This document shows, piece by piece, positions 1 to 8,226 of a DNA stretch of 21,616 nucleotides. This DNA is from a virus: positions 1 to 21,616 of IMG/VR virus record IMGVR_UViG_3300007038_000020, one strand, 5' to 3'. Both the position numbers and the translations under genes were made by a program. Position 1 is the first letter of the stretch. Each line of letters opens with the position of its first letter. The notes beneath the pieces were generated by a model. That model was not told the DNA's origin, did not search any database, and saw only the letters and a program-made list of their open reading frames with translations.

Positions 1-230
1 GACGGGTAGTGGACCGCGTTCTTACGAACGGGACCGCGGGTCGAGAACCCGTAGGGGTCCGAGTAGAGGACCTTATCCGCGTCCGGGTTCCCGGTTTCCT
101 TTCGGACCGTCTCGTGGAGATCTCCGAACGCGGACCTGTGGGCGGAACTCGGGGACTGATAGTAGGCGGGCCGGTTCTTGACGACCTTTCGTTCAGCCGG
201 GAGTCCCTGTCCCTGTGCGGTAGCGGACAT
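1..230 (-). CDS. Putative major capsid protein, N-terminal part (runs off the window)
   Basis: An open frame begins at the ATG at 230, which overlaps the TAA of the protease/scaffold gene (TAATG), and stays open for 76 codons to the window edge. The protein begins MSATAQGQGLPAERK and has no domain I can recognise from this fragment. The assignment rests on position: in HK97-type viruses the gene immediately after the prohead protease/scaffold is usually the major capsid protein, and the tight overlap suggests coupled translation. Glu before C is written GAA here too (GCT GAA CGA). It could instead be a decoration protein or another head protein. The open frame is clear; the product is inference. 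Confidence 0.5.
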   Translation of the reverse strand, partial: MSATAQGQGLPAERKVVKNRPAYYQSPSSAHRSAFGDLHETVRKETGNPDADKVLYSDPYGFSTRGPVRKNAVHYP

Positions 231-1882
231 TAGTTCACCCTCCCCGCGGCGGTGATACCCTCCGCGGAGGTCGAGATCTTACCCGAGTCCTTTTCCACGT
301 CGTCGGGACCCGTCCCCGACTTTGAAACTTTCCGTTCCACGTCCTCCTCGTCGTCCTCGTCCTCACCGTCCGCGGACTTTTCGAGGAGTCCAGCCTCCGC
401 GAGGTCCTCGCGGAGGGACTGAATTTCGGACGCGGCGTCCCCGTCCGACTTTTCAGCCTCCCCGTCTGCCTCGTTCCCGTCGGGATCGTTCTCGGGGGAC
501 CCGTCCGCGTCCGCCTCCTCCTCCTCCGTGAGTCCGACCGCTTTCCGCGTCTCGTCCAGATCCTCTCGGAGGGAGTCGAGACGGTCCCCGTGTTCGTTCA
601 CCGACTTAGCGATACTCTCCGTCGTGTCTCGGATCTCTCCGAGAGTGTCTTTCAGTTCGTCGTCCATGTCCGTGTCCGCGTTCGCGTCCGTGTTTTCAGT
701 CTCCTCGTCCTCCGGAGACTCGTTTTTCTCCTGTTCCTCGTCGTCCTCCTCGTCCTCGTCGTCCTCGTCGGACTCCTCCTCTACCTCCTCGTCCTCGTCG
801 GAGTCCTCGGGCGGTCGGATCGGGATAACGACTCCTCCGACCTCCACCTCGTCGTCCATGGCGTCGAGTTCGGCGTCCGCCGCCCACTCGAACATTTCAG
901 CCATGTCCGTATCTGTAACGGTGGAGTTCGGGTTCTCGTCAAAGTAGGCGCGGAGGGCCTCCGCGAGGTTCGCCAAAGCGTCCGCGCCTAGCTGTTTGAG
1001 TAGATCCTGTCTACCGTCTCCCATTTGAAGGGAAACCCGCCTCGTTCCGAGTTCTACCCGGGGCGGGACGGGCTGTGATTCACCCGCCGATTTAGCCGCG
1101 GCGTCCGCGTCCGGGCTGTGTCGGCGGAGGGCGTCTCTTTGCTTTTCCGTGAGGAGGGCGGCGGGGTCGAGGGACGCCGCCCCTCCGTATATCGAGAACC
1201 CTGTGAGGTCCCCGGACTGGACTCGTTTCCACGCGTCCGCCCCGAGTTCCACGCCCATTATCCACGTCCCTTCGGGATATTCGACACTCCCACCGTCGGG
1301 CGTCTCGAACTCCTCGGGACCGTTCCGGATAATGTAGGACTCTATCGGAGTTCCCTCTCCCTCGAAAAGGGAGTGGTCCGCGTCCACTTTCCGATAGTGT
1401 TTCATGTAGTCGTGGGCGGCGGACTCTATCTCGGGTTCGGGGATTAGATCCCCGTGGGCGTCCGCCCGACCCGGGACGAGGACAGCCGCCCATACTTTCC
1501 GTTCGGGCGTCGAGTCCTCCTCGTCGTCCTCGGAGTCCTCGTCCTCGTCCTCGTCCATGTCCTCCTCGTCCTGCTTTCGGAGGAGGAGTTCACGCGTGTC
1601 CCCGAGACGGTTCTGTCCCGGGGTCCAGTTCGCCTCGTCCGCGTCCGCGGATTTAGCTAGTAACCACTCGGAGTCCTGTGCGGGTTCGTCCACGACGGAG
1701 ACATACTCGACCTGTAGTCCCGCGAGGATAGAGTCCGGGTCCGCGTTCTCTATCGCCTCGAACCCGTGTTCCTGTAACCACCCACACAGTTTTTCGGGGT
1801 TATCTACGGAGGGTTCCTGTCCGAGGGTCGAGACACACTCCTCGAACCCTCCCGGAAAAGCCTCGTCAAAGGACTGTGGCAT
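230..1882 (-). CDS. XkdF-like prohead protease fused to acidic coiled-coil scaffold
   Basis: This 550-aa protein probably builds and matures the procapsid. Residues about 128-240 match the XkdF-type serine protease family (Peptidase_S78_2): RKVWAAVLVPGRADAHGD, then DADHS with His170, IESYII, GTWIMGV, and SGDLTGFSIYGG with Ser230. His170 and Ser230 are the likely catalytic pair by analogy with HK97 gp4; the acidic third residue is not assigned. Short Asp/Glu runs occur near residues 105-123, a long one near 355-400, and a heptad-like helix (DELKDTLGEIRDTTESIAK onward) near 410-450. This composition suits a scaffold that is cleaved away during maturation. The acidic tail is long, partly a haloarchaeal trait. 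It sits directly upstream of the putative capsid gene, as expected. No strong ribosome site is visible, only GAGGG about 10 nt before the ATG. Confidence 0.85.
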   Translation of the reverse strand: MPQSFDEAFPGGFEECVSTLGQEPSVDNPEKLCGWLQEHGFEAIENADPDSILAGLQVEYVSVVDEPAQDSEWLLAKSADADEANWTPGQNRLGDTRELLLRKQDEEDMDEDEDEDSEDDEEDSTPERKVWAAVLVPGRADAHGDLIPEPEIESAAHDYMKHYRKVDADHSLFEGEGTPIESYIIRNGPEEFETPDGGSVEYPEGTWIMGVELGADAWKRVQSGDLTGFSIYGGAASLDPAALLTEKQRDALRRHSPDADAAAKSAGESQPVPPRVELGTRRVSLQMGDGRQDLLKQLGADALANLAEALRAYFDENPNSTVTDTDMAEMFEWAADAELDAMDDEVEVGGVVIPIRPPEDSDEDEEVEEESDEDDEDEEDDEEQEKNESPEDEETENTDANADTDMDDELKDTLGEIRDTTESIAKSVNEHGDRLDSLREDLDETRKAVGLTEEEEADADGSPENDPDGNEADGEAEKSDGDAASEIQSLREDLAEAGLLEKSADGEDEDDEEDVERKVSKSGTGPDDVEKDSGKISTSAEGITAAGRVN

Positions 1883-2021
1883 TTACTGGAACCCTCTACC
1901 GTTCCTCGAATATCCGCCATGACTTACGTATAAGGGAGAGTTAGTCCCTATACAGTCCGCTATACACTACAGTCCATTAGCCCCCCGGTATCTTTTTATA
2001 CCGCCCCGTAGTAGATCGGGT
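1883..2021. promoter_or_regulatory. Divergent promoter region between protease/scaffold and the plus-strand gene
   Basis: For the plus-strand gene a TATA box, TCTTTTTATA at 1991-2000, is centred about 26 nt before the ATG at 2022, which predicts a leaderless mRNA. For the minus-strand protease gene a candidate TATA, CTTATACG (about 1937-1928), would give a leader of about 20 nt. Between them lie CTATACAGTCC (1948-1958) and CTATACACTACAGTCC (1960-1975). The second is 15/16 identical to a copy at 12696-12711, so it may be an operator or activator site. TATA spacing follows the archaeal rule; the operator role is inference. Confidence 0.6.
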
Positions 2022-2041
2022 ATGGTTCGAGGAACCACCGA
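2022..2041 (+). repeat. 20-nt repeat at leaderless 5' end, copy 1
   Basis: ATGGTTCGAGGAACCACCGA is the first 20 nt of the plus-strand gene and is identical to the first 20 nt of the minus-strand gene at 21022. It contains GGTTC-GAG-GAACC, a short inverted repeat just after the start codon. The two proteins diverge after MVRGTT. Confidence 0.85.
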
Positions 2042-3140
2042 CGAGTTCGACGCCGCCCGCTACCTGTCCGACGACGCGGACAGCCCCTACTACGTGGACG
2101 CGGAGACGGACGGAGGCGACGACTACCCGCGGACCTACGGGGGCGACTCCGAACACGGGACGGTCGTGGACGCTATCACGGAACTCCAGCCCGGGGACCG
2201 CGTTCTGTGGGGCGACAGGTCCGTCCCCTGTGTCGTCGCCCGCGTCGTGGACAGCCTGAACGACCGGATCGGCTACTCCCTTACCGCCTCCGTCGTCCGA
2301 CCTGTTATCAAAAATGCGTCCGACCGCGAACGGTGGGAGGAGTCGGACCTCCGGGCGGGCGACGTGTTCATGTCCCCCGACCGCTACGGTGGACTCTACC
2401 GCGTCCCGTTCGCTATCGTTCAGGGTCCCCGAGGTGGGTTCTACGCTATCGGAGTCGGGTTCCAGAACGGTCGAAAGCGCCCGATCCTGTTCCGGGCGGT
2501 CCGGACGTTCCACTCCTCGAAACTCGGACAGCCCGGAAAGGGCGCGTGGACGTTCCAGAAGTGGGGACCGGAGACGCTGGAGGTCGTGGAGTCGGGCGAC
2601 GCCCCCGAGGAACTCGACCCCGTCGGGGACCTCCCCTCCTACGAGGAGATCCGGGATAGCCGCCTCGTAACCTACGACAAAGAGGCGGACGAACACTACG
2701 CTGTCGCGGAGACGGTGGAGGAGGCGTTCGACCGCGGACTCCGGACCGCCTACGACGAGGCGGCGTCCGACCGCGAGGCGGAGAAAGTCGAGGAGACGGG
2801 CGAAACGTCCGCGTGGAGGGCGGTCCCCGACCCGGAGGACGTGAACGCCGCCGGGACCCCCTCGGGACACTCCCACTCGGGCGTCTACGTTACGGACCTG
2901 TTCGAGTCCGAATATGGAGACGTGAAAGCGGTCCTCGACGCGCCTGCCCCGTGGGAGACGCCCGACGGTGAGACGCCGTTTAACGAGGCTATCAAGAAAG
3001 CCCCGTGGGAGGACACTCACCGAACCTTTGACTCCGACCGCGAGGCGTGGACCATAGACGCGGAGGAACTCGTCCGCGTCGCCTCACTCCTCGCGGACTT
3101 TGGGTTCTCCACCTACGACGAACGGGCGGACGAGGAGTAG
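2022..3140 (+). CDS. Unknown 372-aa protein, the only confident plus-strand gene
   Basis: I do not recognise this protein as a whole. It is hydrophilic and acidic with no signal peptide or membrane segment. Residues about 58-190 look like a beta-rich domain (LQPGDRVLWGD, LRAGDVFMSPDRYGGLYRV, GGFYAIGVGFQNG). Residues about 210-265 are charged and probably helical. The C-terminal 80 residues (GVYVTDLFESEYGDVKAVLD, then KKAPWEDTHRTFDSDREAW) resemble the short W-containing modules found next to some viral helicases, a weak resemblance only. The ATG at 2022 follows a TATA box by about 26 nt, so the mRNA is probably leaderless. It is transcribed against the surrounding head operon, so it may be separately controlled. 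Its first 20 nt are identical to those of the minus-strand gene at 21022. All seven Glu codons followed by C are GAA, while nearly all the rest are GAG. Confidence 0.85.
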   Translation: MVRGTTDEFDAARYLSDDADSPYYVDAETDGGDDYPRTYGGDSEHGTVVDAITELQPGDRVLWGDRSVPCVVARVVDSLNDRIGYSLTASVVRPVIKNASDRERWEESDLRAGDVFMSPDRYGGLYRVPFAIVQGPRGGFYAIGVGFQNGRKRPILFRAVRTFHSSKLGQPGKGAWTFQKWGPETLEVVESGDAPEELDPVGDLPSYEEIRDSRLVTYDKEADEHYAVAETVEEAFDRGLRTAYDEAASDREAEKVEETGETSAWRAVPDPEDVNAAGTPSGHSHSGVYVTDLFESEYGDVKAVLDAPAPWETPDGETPFNEAIKKAPWEDTHRTFDSDREAWTIDAEELVRVASLLADFGFSTYDERADEE

Positions 3141-3346
3141 AGACAGCCGGTTCACGCGGTCGTGTGGAGAGGTTCTCTTTTGCCGGGGTCGGGGCGACGA
3201 GAGAAAAGCCCGCCGCCCCTCCTATGGAGTTCACCGTCGATCCGGACGCTGTGGGGGGGAAAGAGGAACGTGTGTCCTCTACTGGACGTGGGTCCAGCGT
3301 GTGTCCGGTGGAGAGTCGGCTACTTAGTTCCGTCGTTCGTCTAACA
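3141..3346. terminator. Convergent intergenic region with T-rich tract and hairpin
   Basis: No convincing gene lies here between the convergent stops. A pyrimidine-rich tract, TTCTCTTTTG (about 3175-3184), follows the plus-strand stop and could terminate that transcript, as archaeal termination often uses T-rich tracts. CTGGAC-GTGG-GTCCAG at 3282-3297 is a perfect 6-bp-arm hairpin and could serve as a terminator or processing site on either strand. Confidence 0.4.
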
Positions 3347-3601
3347 CTACCGGAGGCGGTATTTGTCTAACCACTCGTAGAACGTGGGCGGGGAGACGTT
3401 CTCCTCCATTTCGACCTCGTCCAGCCTCGCGTTCAGTTCGCGGAGGGCGGGTCGAACCGCCCCGTGTTTCTCCATGAGACGACGGAGGAGTCCGGGCATA
3501 CTCACCCGGAGGGCGGACTCGACCTCGTCCTCTCGGGAGGTCCGGGCTTTCCGCGACGCCGCCATTTTTGCTATCGCCTCGCGGTAGTCCTCACGACTCA
3601 C
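3347..3601 (-). CDS. Small helical protein with C-terminal HTH-like segment
   Basis: This 84-aa basic/acidic helical protein has a C-terminus, NVSPPTFYEWLDKYRLR, that resembles the recognition-helix end of small helix-turn-helix proteins. I chose the GTG at 3601 (MSREDYREAIAKM) because GGAGGTGG lies about 7 nt upstream. The GTG at 3610 falls inside that ribosome site. It overlaps the preceding membrane-protein gene by 11 nt, so translation is probably coupled. It could bind DNA or be a small head-completion or regulatory protein; the sequence does not decide. Confidence 0.65.
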   Translation of the reverse strand: MSREDYREAIAKMAASRKARTSREDEVESALRVSMPGLLRRLMEKHGAVRPALRELNARLDEVEMEENVSPPTFYEWLDKYRLR

Positions 3602-3905
3602 GGGACCCACCTCCGCCGCCGCGGATCTCTCGAACGTCCCGGAGTATGTCCGTCCCGATAGAGTAGCCGATCCCGGATAACCATGAGAGGACGAGGACCG
3701 AACTCGTCGCGGTCCCCGGGCTGGAGATCTCCCCCGCGAGAGAGAGGAACACGACCGCCGGATAGTAGAGGACGAGAAAGACAGCTACGAGAGTCGAGAG
3801 GGCTTTCCATCTATACCGTGGAGTGTTCGTCCCGTAGCCGATCTCCCACCGTCCAGCGTCGCCTCCGCCCGCCTCGTCGGACGCTGTCGCGTCGCCCGTG
3901 GACAC
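3591..3905 (-). CDS. Small membrane protein with two predicted membrane helices
   Basis: The 104-aa protein has an acidic N-terminus (about 30 residues), then two hydrophobic segments: LSTLVAVFLVLYYPAVVFL (about 36-55) and SSVLVLSWLSGIGYSIG (about 68-84). It ends in a charged, glycine-rich tail (IRGGGGGSRES). The GTG start lies 4 nt after the TAG of the upstream gene, with GCGGAG as a possible ribosome site. Two-helix membrane proteins in viral head operons include holin-like lysis proteins, but nothing specific supports that here. It may instead be a host-membrane accessory protein. Confidence 0.65.
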   Translation of the reverse strand: MSTGDATASDEAGGGDAGRWEIGYGTNTPRYRWKALSTLVAVFLVLYYPAVVFLSLAGEISSPGTATSSVLVLSWLSGIGYSIGTDILRDVREIRGGGGGSRES

Positions 3906-3909
3906 GGTC

Positions 3910-4203
3910 CTACTCCGCGCCTCCAGCCGAGATAAGAACGTCTGTCGTCCCGCCGGACCCGGCTGTGTTCACCGACACGCGGACGAACCGTTCGGTGAGG
4001 GTGAGTTTCAGGTCCGTGTCTCCGGACAGTCCCGTGTTCTCGTCTAACCATGAACCCTCACGGTCCGAGACAGTTACGTCGAACGTCTCTCCGTTCCCCG
4101 GCGGGCGGATCCGTATGTTACAGGAGTCGTCCCCGGGCTTTTCGAGGACGAGTTCCGCGGAACCGTCGGTCGAGTCCAAAGCCTCGTCTCGGATCTCGTG
4201 CAT
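3910..4203 (-). CDS. Small beta-rich protein, possibly virion-associated
   Basis: This 97-aa acidic protein is predicted to be mostly beta strands (AELVLEKP, CNIRIRPPG, TFDVTVSDREGSWL, LKLTLTERFVRVSVNT, TDVLISAG), like many small decoration or head proteins. I prefer the ATG at 4203 over the in-frame GTG at 4212 because the TATA box GAACTTTAAG is centred about 26 nt before 4203, giving a leaderless mRNA. It lies between the 471-aa structural gene and the membrane-protein gene. A virion role is inferred from fold type and position. Confidence 0.6.
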   Translation of the reverse strand: MHEIRDEALDSTDGSAELVLEKPGDDSCNIRIRPPGNGETFDVTVSDREGSWLDENTGLSGDTDLKLTLTERFVRVSVNTAGSGGTTDVLISAGGAE

Positions 4204-4220
4204 ACTCGACACTCCGACCG

Positions 4221-4235
4221 TCGTTTCTTAAAGTT
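4221..4235 (-). promoter_or_regulatory. TATA box for the 4203-3347 minus-strand genes
   Basis: On the minus strand, GAACTTTAAGAAACG contains a TATA-like core, CTTTAAG, centred about 26 nt upstream of the ATG at 4203. The spacing fits a leaderless transcript covering the three small genes downstream. Confidence 0.5.
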
Positions 4236-4251
4236 CGCCTACGGAGGCGGA

Positions 4252-5667
4252 CTACTGGACGCCCGGGAACGGATAGTTAGCGGTGAATGTAGCGGACGTT
4301 CCGTCCGGCGTCGTAGCTACGAGAACGACCGGGTTATTTCTCACGAACTGGAGGCGGAACGAGTCCGTAGATCCGACGGTGAATTTATTTGTCTGTCCGC
4401 CGCCCGCGACGAGATCTCCTCCCCACGACTTTCCGAGGAGTCGCGTCCGTCCATCTATCGTAGCCGTGTCTATCGTTACCCGAGTCGGCGTGTCCGGCTG
4501 TGCGTCCTGAACGACGTAGGTACTTTCTCCATGAGTGTCCGACGGTTCGTTATACTCCAGCGTTCCCGAGAGATCCGACTCGGGAATCACTCTCGCGTGA
4601 ACCTGTATATCGTTATTCGACCGGAACCCGAGACGCCCGATAGACACAGCCGTCTCCTCGTTATCCGTCTCCCGCTTGAATACGGCTATCACATACCACT
4701 CCCGAGTAGTCCCGTCGGGGAGGTCCACAGTAGCCCCCGTCCCGTCCATGGGGATAGACATTTGCTGTGTTTGATGGGTTACGTCCTCTCGACCCCCGGT
4801 AAAGTCCCCGTTAAACGAGAACTGTCGTCCGCCCGTGTCTATCTGGAGTCCCGACCCGGATCCCGGGGCGGACCCTCCGTTCGACGCCCGGAAAAGCCAT
4901 GGTTCATTAGGTCGGGTGATTAGCGGTTCTCCGAGAGGCTGTATTATACACAGGTCGAACGTCCTCTCCCGAAAATTTCCGGCTACGTCTCCCACCGTCG
5001 AGACGTAGGGGACCGTCGTGGAGGGTCCATACCACCCGAGTTTAAACCCGGAGACGTAGCCGAGTGAACCGTTAAAATCTATGTTCGAGGGTCCGTTCCC
5101 GTCCAGCGGGTCGAGTCCGATCACTCGGAGAACCGCGTCCTCGGGATCGTCCACCTCGTTAGACCCCCCGTCGAGGAAAGTCACGTTCCCGTGGTCGAAA
5201 TGTCCGGCGGACCGGGAGAGGGTTTTCTCTCCGGAGATCTCGTTCGCGGGACGTATCTGGAGGTCGTCCGCGGTCCGTCTCCAGTAGACGTGTGACTCTC
5301 CACCCGACCGCCCGTAGCCCCACTCGTAGAACTGTGAGTCTACGGGGTCGTCCCACCCGGTCCAGCCCCCCGCGGTTACGACTTTCGTCCCGGACTGATA
5401 GACGCCGATAGCCGCTGTCTCCAGAACCGCCTCGGACGCCGCCTGTGTCCCGTCGGTCGAGAGGCGGTTCAGGTTCGAGACGAGGGAGAGTGTCCCTCCG
5501 TTCAGTTCGTCCCACGCGTTCACTACGTCAAAGTCCTGTAGGTCCGTGAACGGGTCCCCGGGAGTCACGTTCCACATTTCTTGTAACGACGCGACGGGGA
5601 CGGAGGCGTTCACCGCGGCGGGTCCACGGAGAACGTCGTCCAGTTCGGAAAAGTCTCCGCGTCCCAT
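4252..5667 (-). CDS. Large beta-rich structural protein (unknown, 471 aa)
   Basis: I do not recognise a named family. The protein is Gly/Ser/Thr-rich, acidic, and reads as repeated beta strands. It has aromatic glycine turns (GGWTGWDD, YEWGYGRSGGESHVYWRR) and a C-terminal domain of about 130 residues ending FRLQFVRNNPVVLVATTPDG and TFTANYPFPGVQ. This suits a head fibre, decoration protein or host-surface-binding virion protein. It contains a single Cys (about residue 240). The ATG overlaps the portal TAA (TAATG), so it is probably made with the portal. No signal peptide or membrane segment is seen. A virion role is inferred from position and composition. Confidence 0.75.
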   Translation of the reverse strand: MGRGDFSELDDVLRGPAAVNASVPVASLQEMWNVTPGDPFTDLQDFDVVNAWDELNGGTLSLVSNLNRLSTDGTQAASEAVLETAAIGVYQSGTKVVTAGGWTGWDDPVDSQFYEWGYGRSGGESHVYWRRTADDLQIRPANEISGEKTLSRSAGHFDHGNVTFLDGGSNEVDDPEDAVLRVIGLDPLDGNGPSNIDFNGSLGYVSGFKLGWYGPSTTVPYVSTVGDVAGNFRERTFDLCIIQPLGEPLITRPNEPWLFRASNGGSAPGSGSGLQIDTGGRQFSFNGDFTGGREDVTHQTQQMSIPMDGTGATVDLPDGTTREWYVIAVFKRETDNEETAVSIGRLGFRSNNDIQVHARVIPESDLSGTLEYNEPSDTHGESTYVVQDAQPDTPTRVTIDTATIDGRTRLLGKSWGGDLVAGGGQTNKFTVGSTDSFRLQFVRNNPVVLVATTPDGTSATFTANYPFPGVQ

Positions 5668-8174
5668 TAGCTAGCCCCCGGGACCCACCGTCTAAAGGTA
5701 TGTCTCTCGTTCGGGTGGATCGTGTGCTTTCTGAACTGGAGGTCCGGGAACCCGATCTCCCCGTCGTTATGGACCTCGCGTTCGAGGCGGACGAGGTCGG
5801 GCATACTCCGAGGCTGTCCGTCTCGACCCTCGAACGACCGCCGCGGATCGGTGAGGTCCTTTAGTCGTTCACAGGCGTCCGTCGTCCGAGAGTCGTCCGG
5901 TCCGGTCCAGATAAATTTGAGAGTCGCGGCGTCGTCGCGTTCCTCGTAGCCCTTTTCCCTAGCTGTGTTTAGAACGGACGCCGTCTCCGTCCGAACGACG
6001 ACCTCCGCCTGTTCCTCGGAGACGTTTCCGAACCTGTCCATAACGTCGTCTCGGATCTCGCGGAGACTCCAGCCGTGTCCACCGTCCTCCGTGAGGTTCT
6101 CCAGTAGGACCTCCTCCAGTTCCTCTTTCACCCGGGTAAACTCCTCTCCGAGGGAGTCTATCCCGTCGAACACAGCCCCGTCCTCGATAGCCTCGCGGAT
6201 CTTATCCACGACGTAGTCCGGGACCTCCGACGGACTGAACGCGACTTTTTCTATCTCCTCGACGGACTCGGGGAATATTTGAGACTTGAACGAGGAGAAC
6301 AGGATCTCGTCCAGTTCCTCGACCTGTTCCTTAGTGAGTCGCGTCTCCTGTTCCGCGCCCGTTCCGTCCGCCCGGATCCCGTTTCCCGAACCACCCGACC
6401 CGTTCGCTTTCGCCTGTTCCACAGGTCCATCTACGACGCGGAGGTAGACGTTCTCGAACGAGTTTAGGACGCCTCGGACTGTCGCCTCGTCCAGCCCGTG
6501 AACCGCGAGGATCGGATCGTGACTCTCGGGGAGTGTCGGTGGATAGACTCTCTCGTTCCCGTTCCGTCGCCCTTTCAGGTCTACGATTTTATCCGCGCCC
6601 ATGTCGAGGAGGCGGTTCAGGAATTTCGTCCACTCGGAGTCGTCTCCGTGTCCCTCTCCACCCGGGGGAAACGCGAGGACGACCGCGTTCCGGTTCTTGA
6701 TAGTCGAGATAGAGTCCTGTAGGTCGTCCGCCCGGAGGTCCGACTCGTAACCGTCGGGAACGGGTGGAGACGCGGACCCGAACAGGGGATCTCCGCCCCC
6801 GCTGGACCCGACGTTCCCCGCCTCCATGGGACCGTCCTCTATCACGGGCATACCGTCACGCCATGAGACGGACAGTCCGGCGTCCGCCGCCTCTTTCCCC
6901 GCTTTGATGGACTCCTGTAGGGCGGACGCTTTGGACTTTCTCTCCCCGACCGTCCTCTCCCTCTCGAACTCGAACCGGAGATCCGTCCCGAGGTCCACTC
7001 CGAGGTCCGGGACGACTCCGAGGGTTAACGCCTGTTCCAGCCGGGAGATTAGGACCTGAAACCCCCGCTGTTTGTATGCTTCTTGCTGTGACTCGTCCGT
7101 CGCCCGGTTCACGTTCTGGAACTCGAACCCGGCGTAACTCGGGTTCACTTTGAACACGCCCCCGAGTTCGGTTACTTTCGTGTGGTAGCGGTCGAGTAGC
7201 TGGAGTTCCTGATAGTTCGGAGAGAGGGCGGTATATTCGACGGGGAATTTCGTATAGGCTAACCTGTGTCTCTCCCCCTCGTTCAGCCGCATATCGTCTT
7301 TGAAGTTCTCCCAATCCGCGGAGTCTATCGGGATCTCCGTGTCCGGCGGGCGGGAGACGATCCCCGGAGGCATACCCTGAATTAGGTCGAGGATCTCTTT
7401 CTCGGCTATCTCCTCCAGAACCTCTATCGAGTCGCGCCCTTTCTCGACGGGTCCCTCTCCGTAGGGCGTGTTCCCTCGACGCGCCCACGAGGTCCACACG
7501 ACCTCGTCCATGTCGAGAGGCGTTCCGTCGAACTCTCCCACGCCCCCGGCGTCCGGTTTTTTCGTGAACTGGACGTAGCCCTCCGTAAACCCGCGGTCGT
7601 CCAGCCGCTTGAACATAGTCGCGGAGTCCACATGGACGATCTCTCCGACGGGGTTCTGTGAGTTCCCGCCCGGAAAGTGTTTCACGACCGTCCCGTCTCC
7701 GAGGCGGAGGAGTGTCCGACTCCACTCCTCCAGAAACTCCGAGAACGTCGAGTCGGGAACGAGGTCCCGGAGTTTCCGTTCCGCCCCGGAGATAGCCTCC
7801 TCCGACACGTCCGCCTCCTCGTCGGTCGGGACGAGTCGCCATTTAGCGGACGCGGCGTCCTGTGCTAAGGTGTCTACATACGTCTGTGGGACCGTCCCGG
7901 AGGAGAGATCTCGGAGGAGTTCAGGATCGTAGGGCTTTGGGGCGGCGTCGTTCTCGTCTAGCGCCTCCTGTAACGCCTGTGGGAGAGTCGCCTTTCGGTC
8001 CACGTCCTGTTTTTGGACCGTTCCCCGGGCGTCGAGTTTCTTTTCCACAGCCCGCGACGCCCGGAGTTTCTCCTCGAAAGGTAGATCGGAGGGGACGGAG
8101 GAGACGGCGTCGTTCCCCTCCTGTGTGTCGGGAACTCCCGCGACGCCCGACAGTAGAGTGTCCAAAGTTCCCAT
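5667..8174 (-). CDS. Portal protein fused to MuF/SPP1-gp7 head-morphogenesis domain
   Basis: This 835-aa protein carries two head functions. The N-terminal ~460 residues have portal features (VPQTYVDTLAQDAASAKWR, DGTVVKHFPGG, TSWARRGNTPYGEGPVE, long helices around LISRLEQALTLG). The portal forms the dodecameric ring through which TerL packages DNA. The C-terminal ~150 residues are a MuF (Phage_Mu_F) domain: RTETASVLNTAREKGYEE from residue 728, IWTGPDDSRTTDACERL, and a final TIHPNERHTFRRW. MuF proteins are minor head proteins, usually encoded just after portal; here they are joined. Between them (about 480-600) is a small alpha/beta segment (NAVVLAFPPGG, FLNRLLDMGADKIVDLKGRR, PILAVHGLD, NVYLRVVDGP) that I cannot name. 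A TATA-like box lies about 33 nt upstream. Confidence 0.88.
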   Translation of the reverse strand: MGTLDTLLSGVAGVPDTQEGNDAVSSVPSDLPFEEKLRASRAVEKKLDARGTVQKQDVDRKATLPQALQEALDENDAAPKPYDPELLRDLSSGTVPQTYVDTLAQDAASAKWRLVPTDEEADVSEEAISGAERKLRDLVPDSTFSEFLEEWSRTLLRLGDGTVVKHFPGGNSQNPVGEIVHVDSATMFKRLDDRGFTEGYVQFTKKPDAGGVGEFDGTPLDMDEVVWTSWARRGNTPYGEGPVEKGRDSIEVLEEIAEKEILDLIQGMPPGIVSRPPDTEIPIDSADWENFKDDMRLNEGERHRLAYTKFPVEYTALSPNYQELQLLDRYHTKVTELGGVFKVNPSYAGFEFQNVNRATDESQQEAYKQRGFQVLISRLEQALTLGVVPDLGVDLGTDLRFEFERERTVGERKSKASALQESIKAGKEAADAGLSVSWRDGMPVIEDGPMEAGNVGSSGGGDPLFGSASPPVPDGYESDLRADDLQDSISTIKNRNAVVLAFPPGGEGHGDDSEWTKFLNRLLDMGADKIVDLKGRRNGNERVYPPTLPESHDPILAVHGLDEATVRGVLNSFENVYLRVVDGPVEQAKANGSGGSGNGIRADGTGAEQETRLTKEQVEELDEILFSSFKSQIFPESVEEIEKVAFSPSEVPDYVVDKIREAIEDGAVFDGIDSLGEEFTRVKEELEEVLLENLTEDGGHGWSLREIRDDVMDRFGNVSEEQAEVVVRTETASVLNTAREKGYEERDDAATLKFIWTGPDDSRTTDACERLKDLTDPRRSFEGRDGQPRSMPDLVRLEREVHNDGEIGFPDLQFRKHTIHPNERHTFRRWVPGAS

Positions 8175-8201
8175 TTGCTTACCTACGTCTATCCCGGTCG
8201 T

Positions 8202-8214
8202 CTCTTAATGGTTA
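8202..8214 (-). promoter_or_regulatory. TATA-like box upstream of portal
   Basis: The minus strand reads TTAACCATTAAGA in the 52-nt gap before the portal gene. Its centre is about 33 nt before the ATG, so a start a few bases upstream of the ATG is plausible. This would let the portal/head genes be transcribed separately from the accessory block. Confidence 0.4.
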
Positions 8215-8226
8215 ACTACGGAACCC

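Noticed and set aside
322-947. Plus-strand open frames rich in Ser/Arg/Pro opposite the scaffold gene
   Set aside because: They mirror Asp/Glu-rich codons of the protease/scaffold gene; low complexity and no start signals.
3223-3370. Plus-strand frame starting MEFTVDPDAV
   Set aside because: No ribosome site or TATA, overlaps the end of the minus-strand gene, and the composition after 20 codons is not protein-like.
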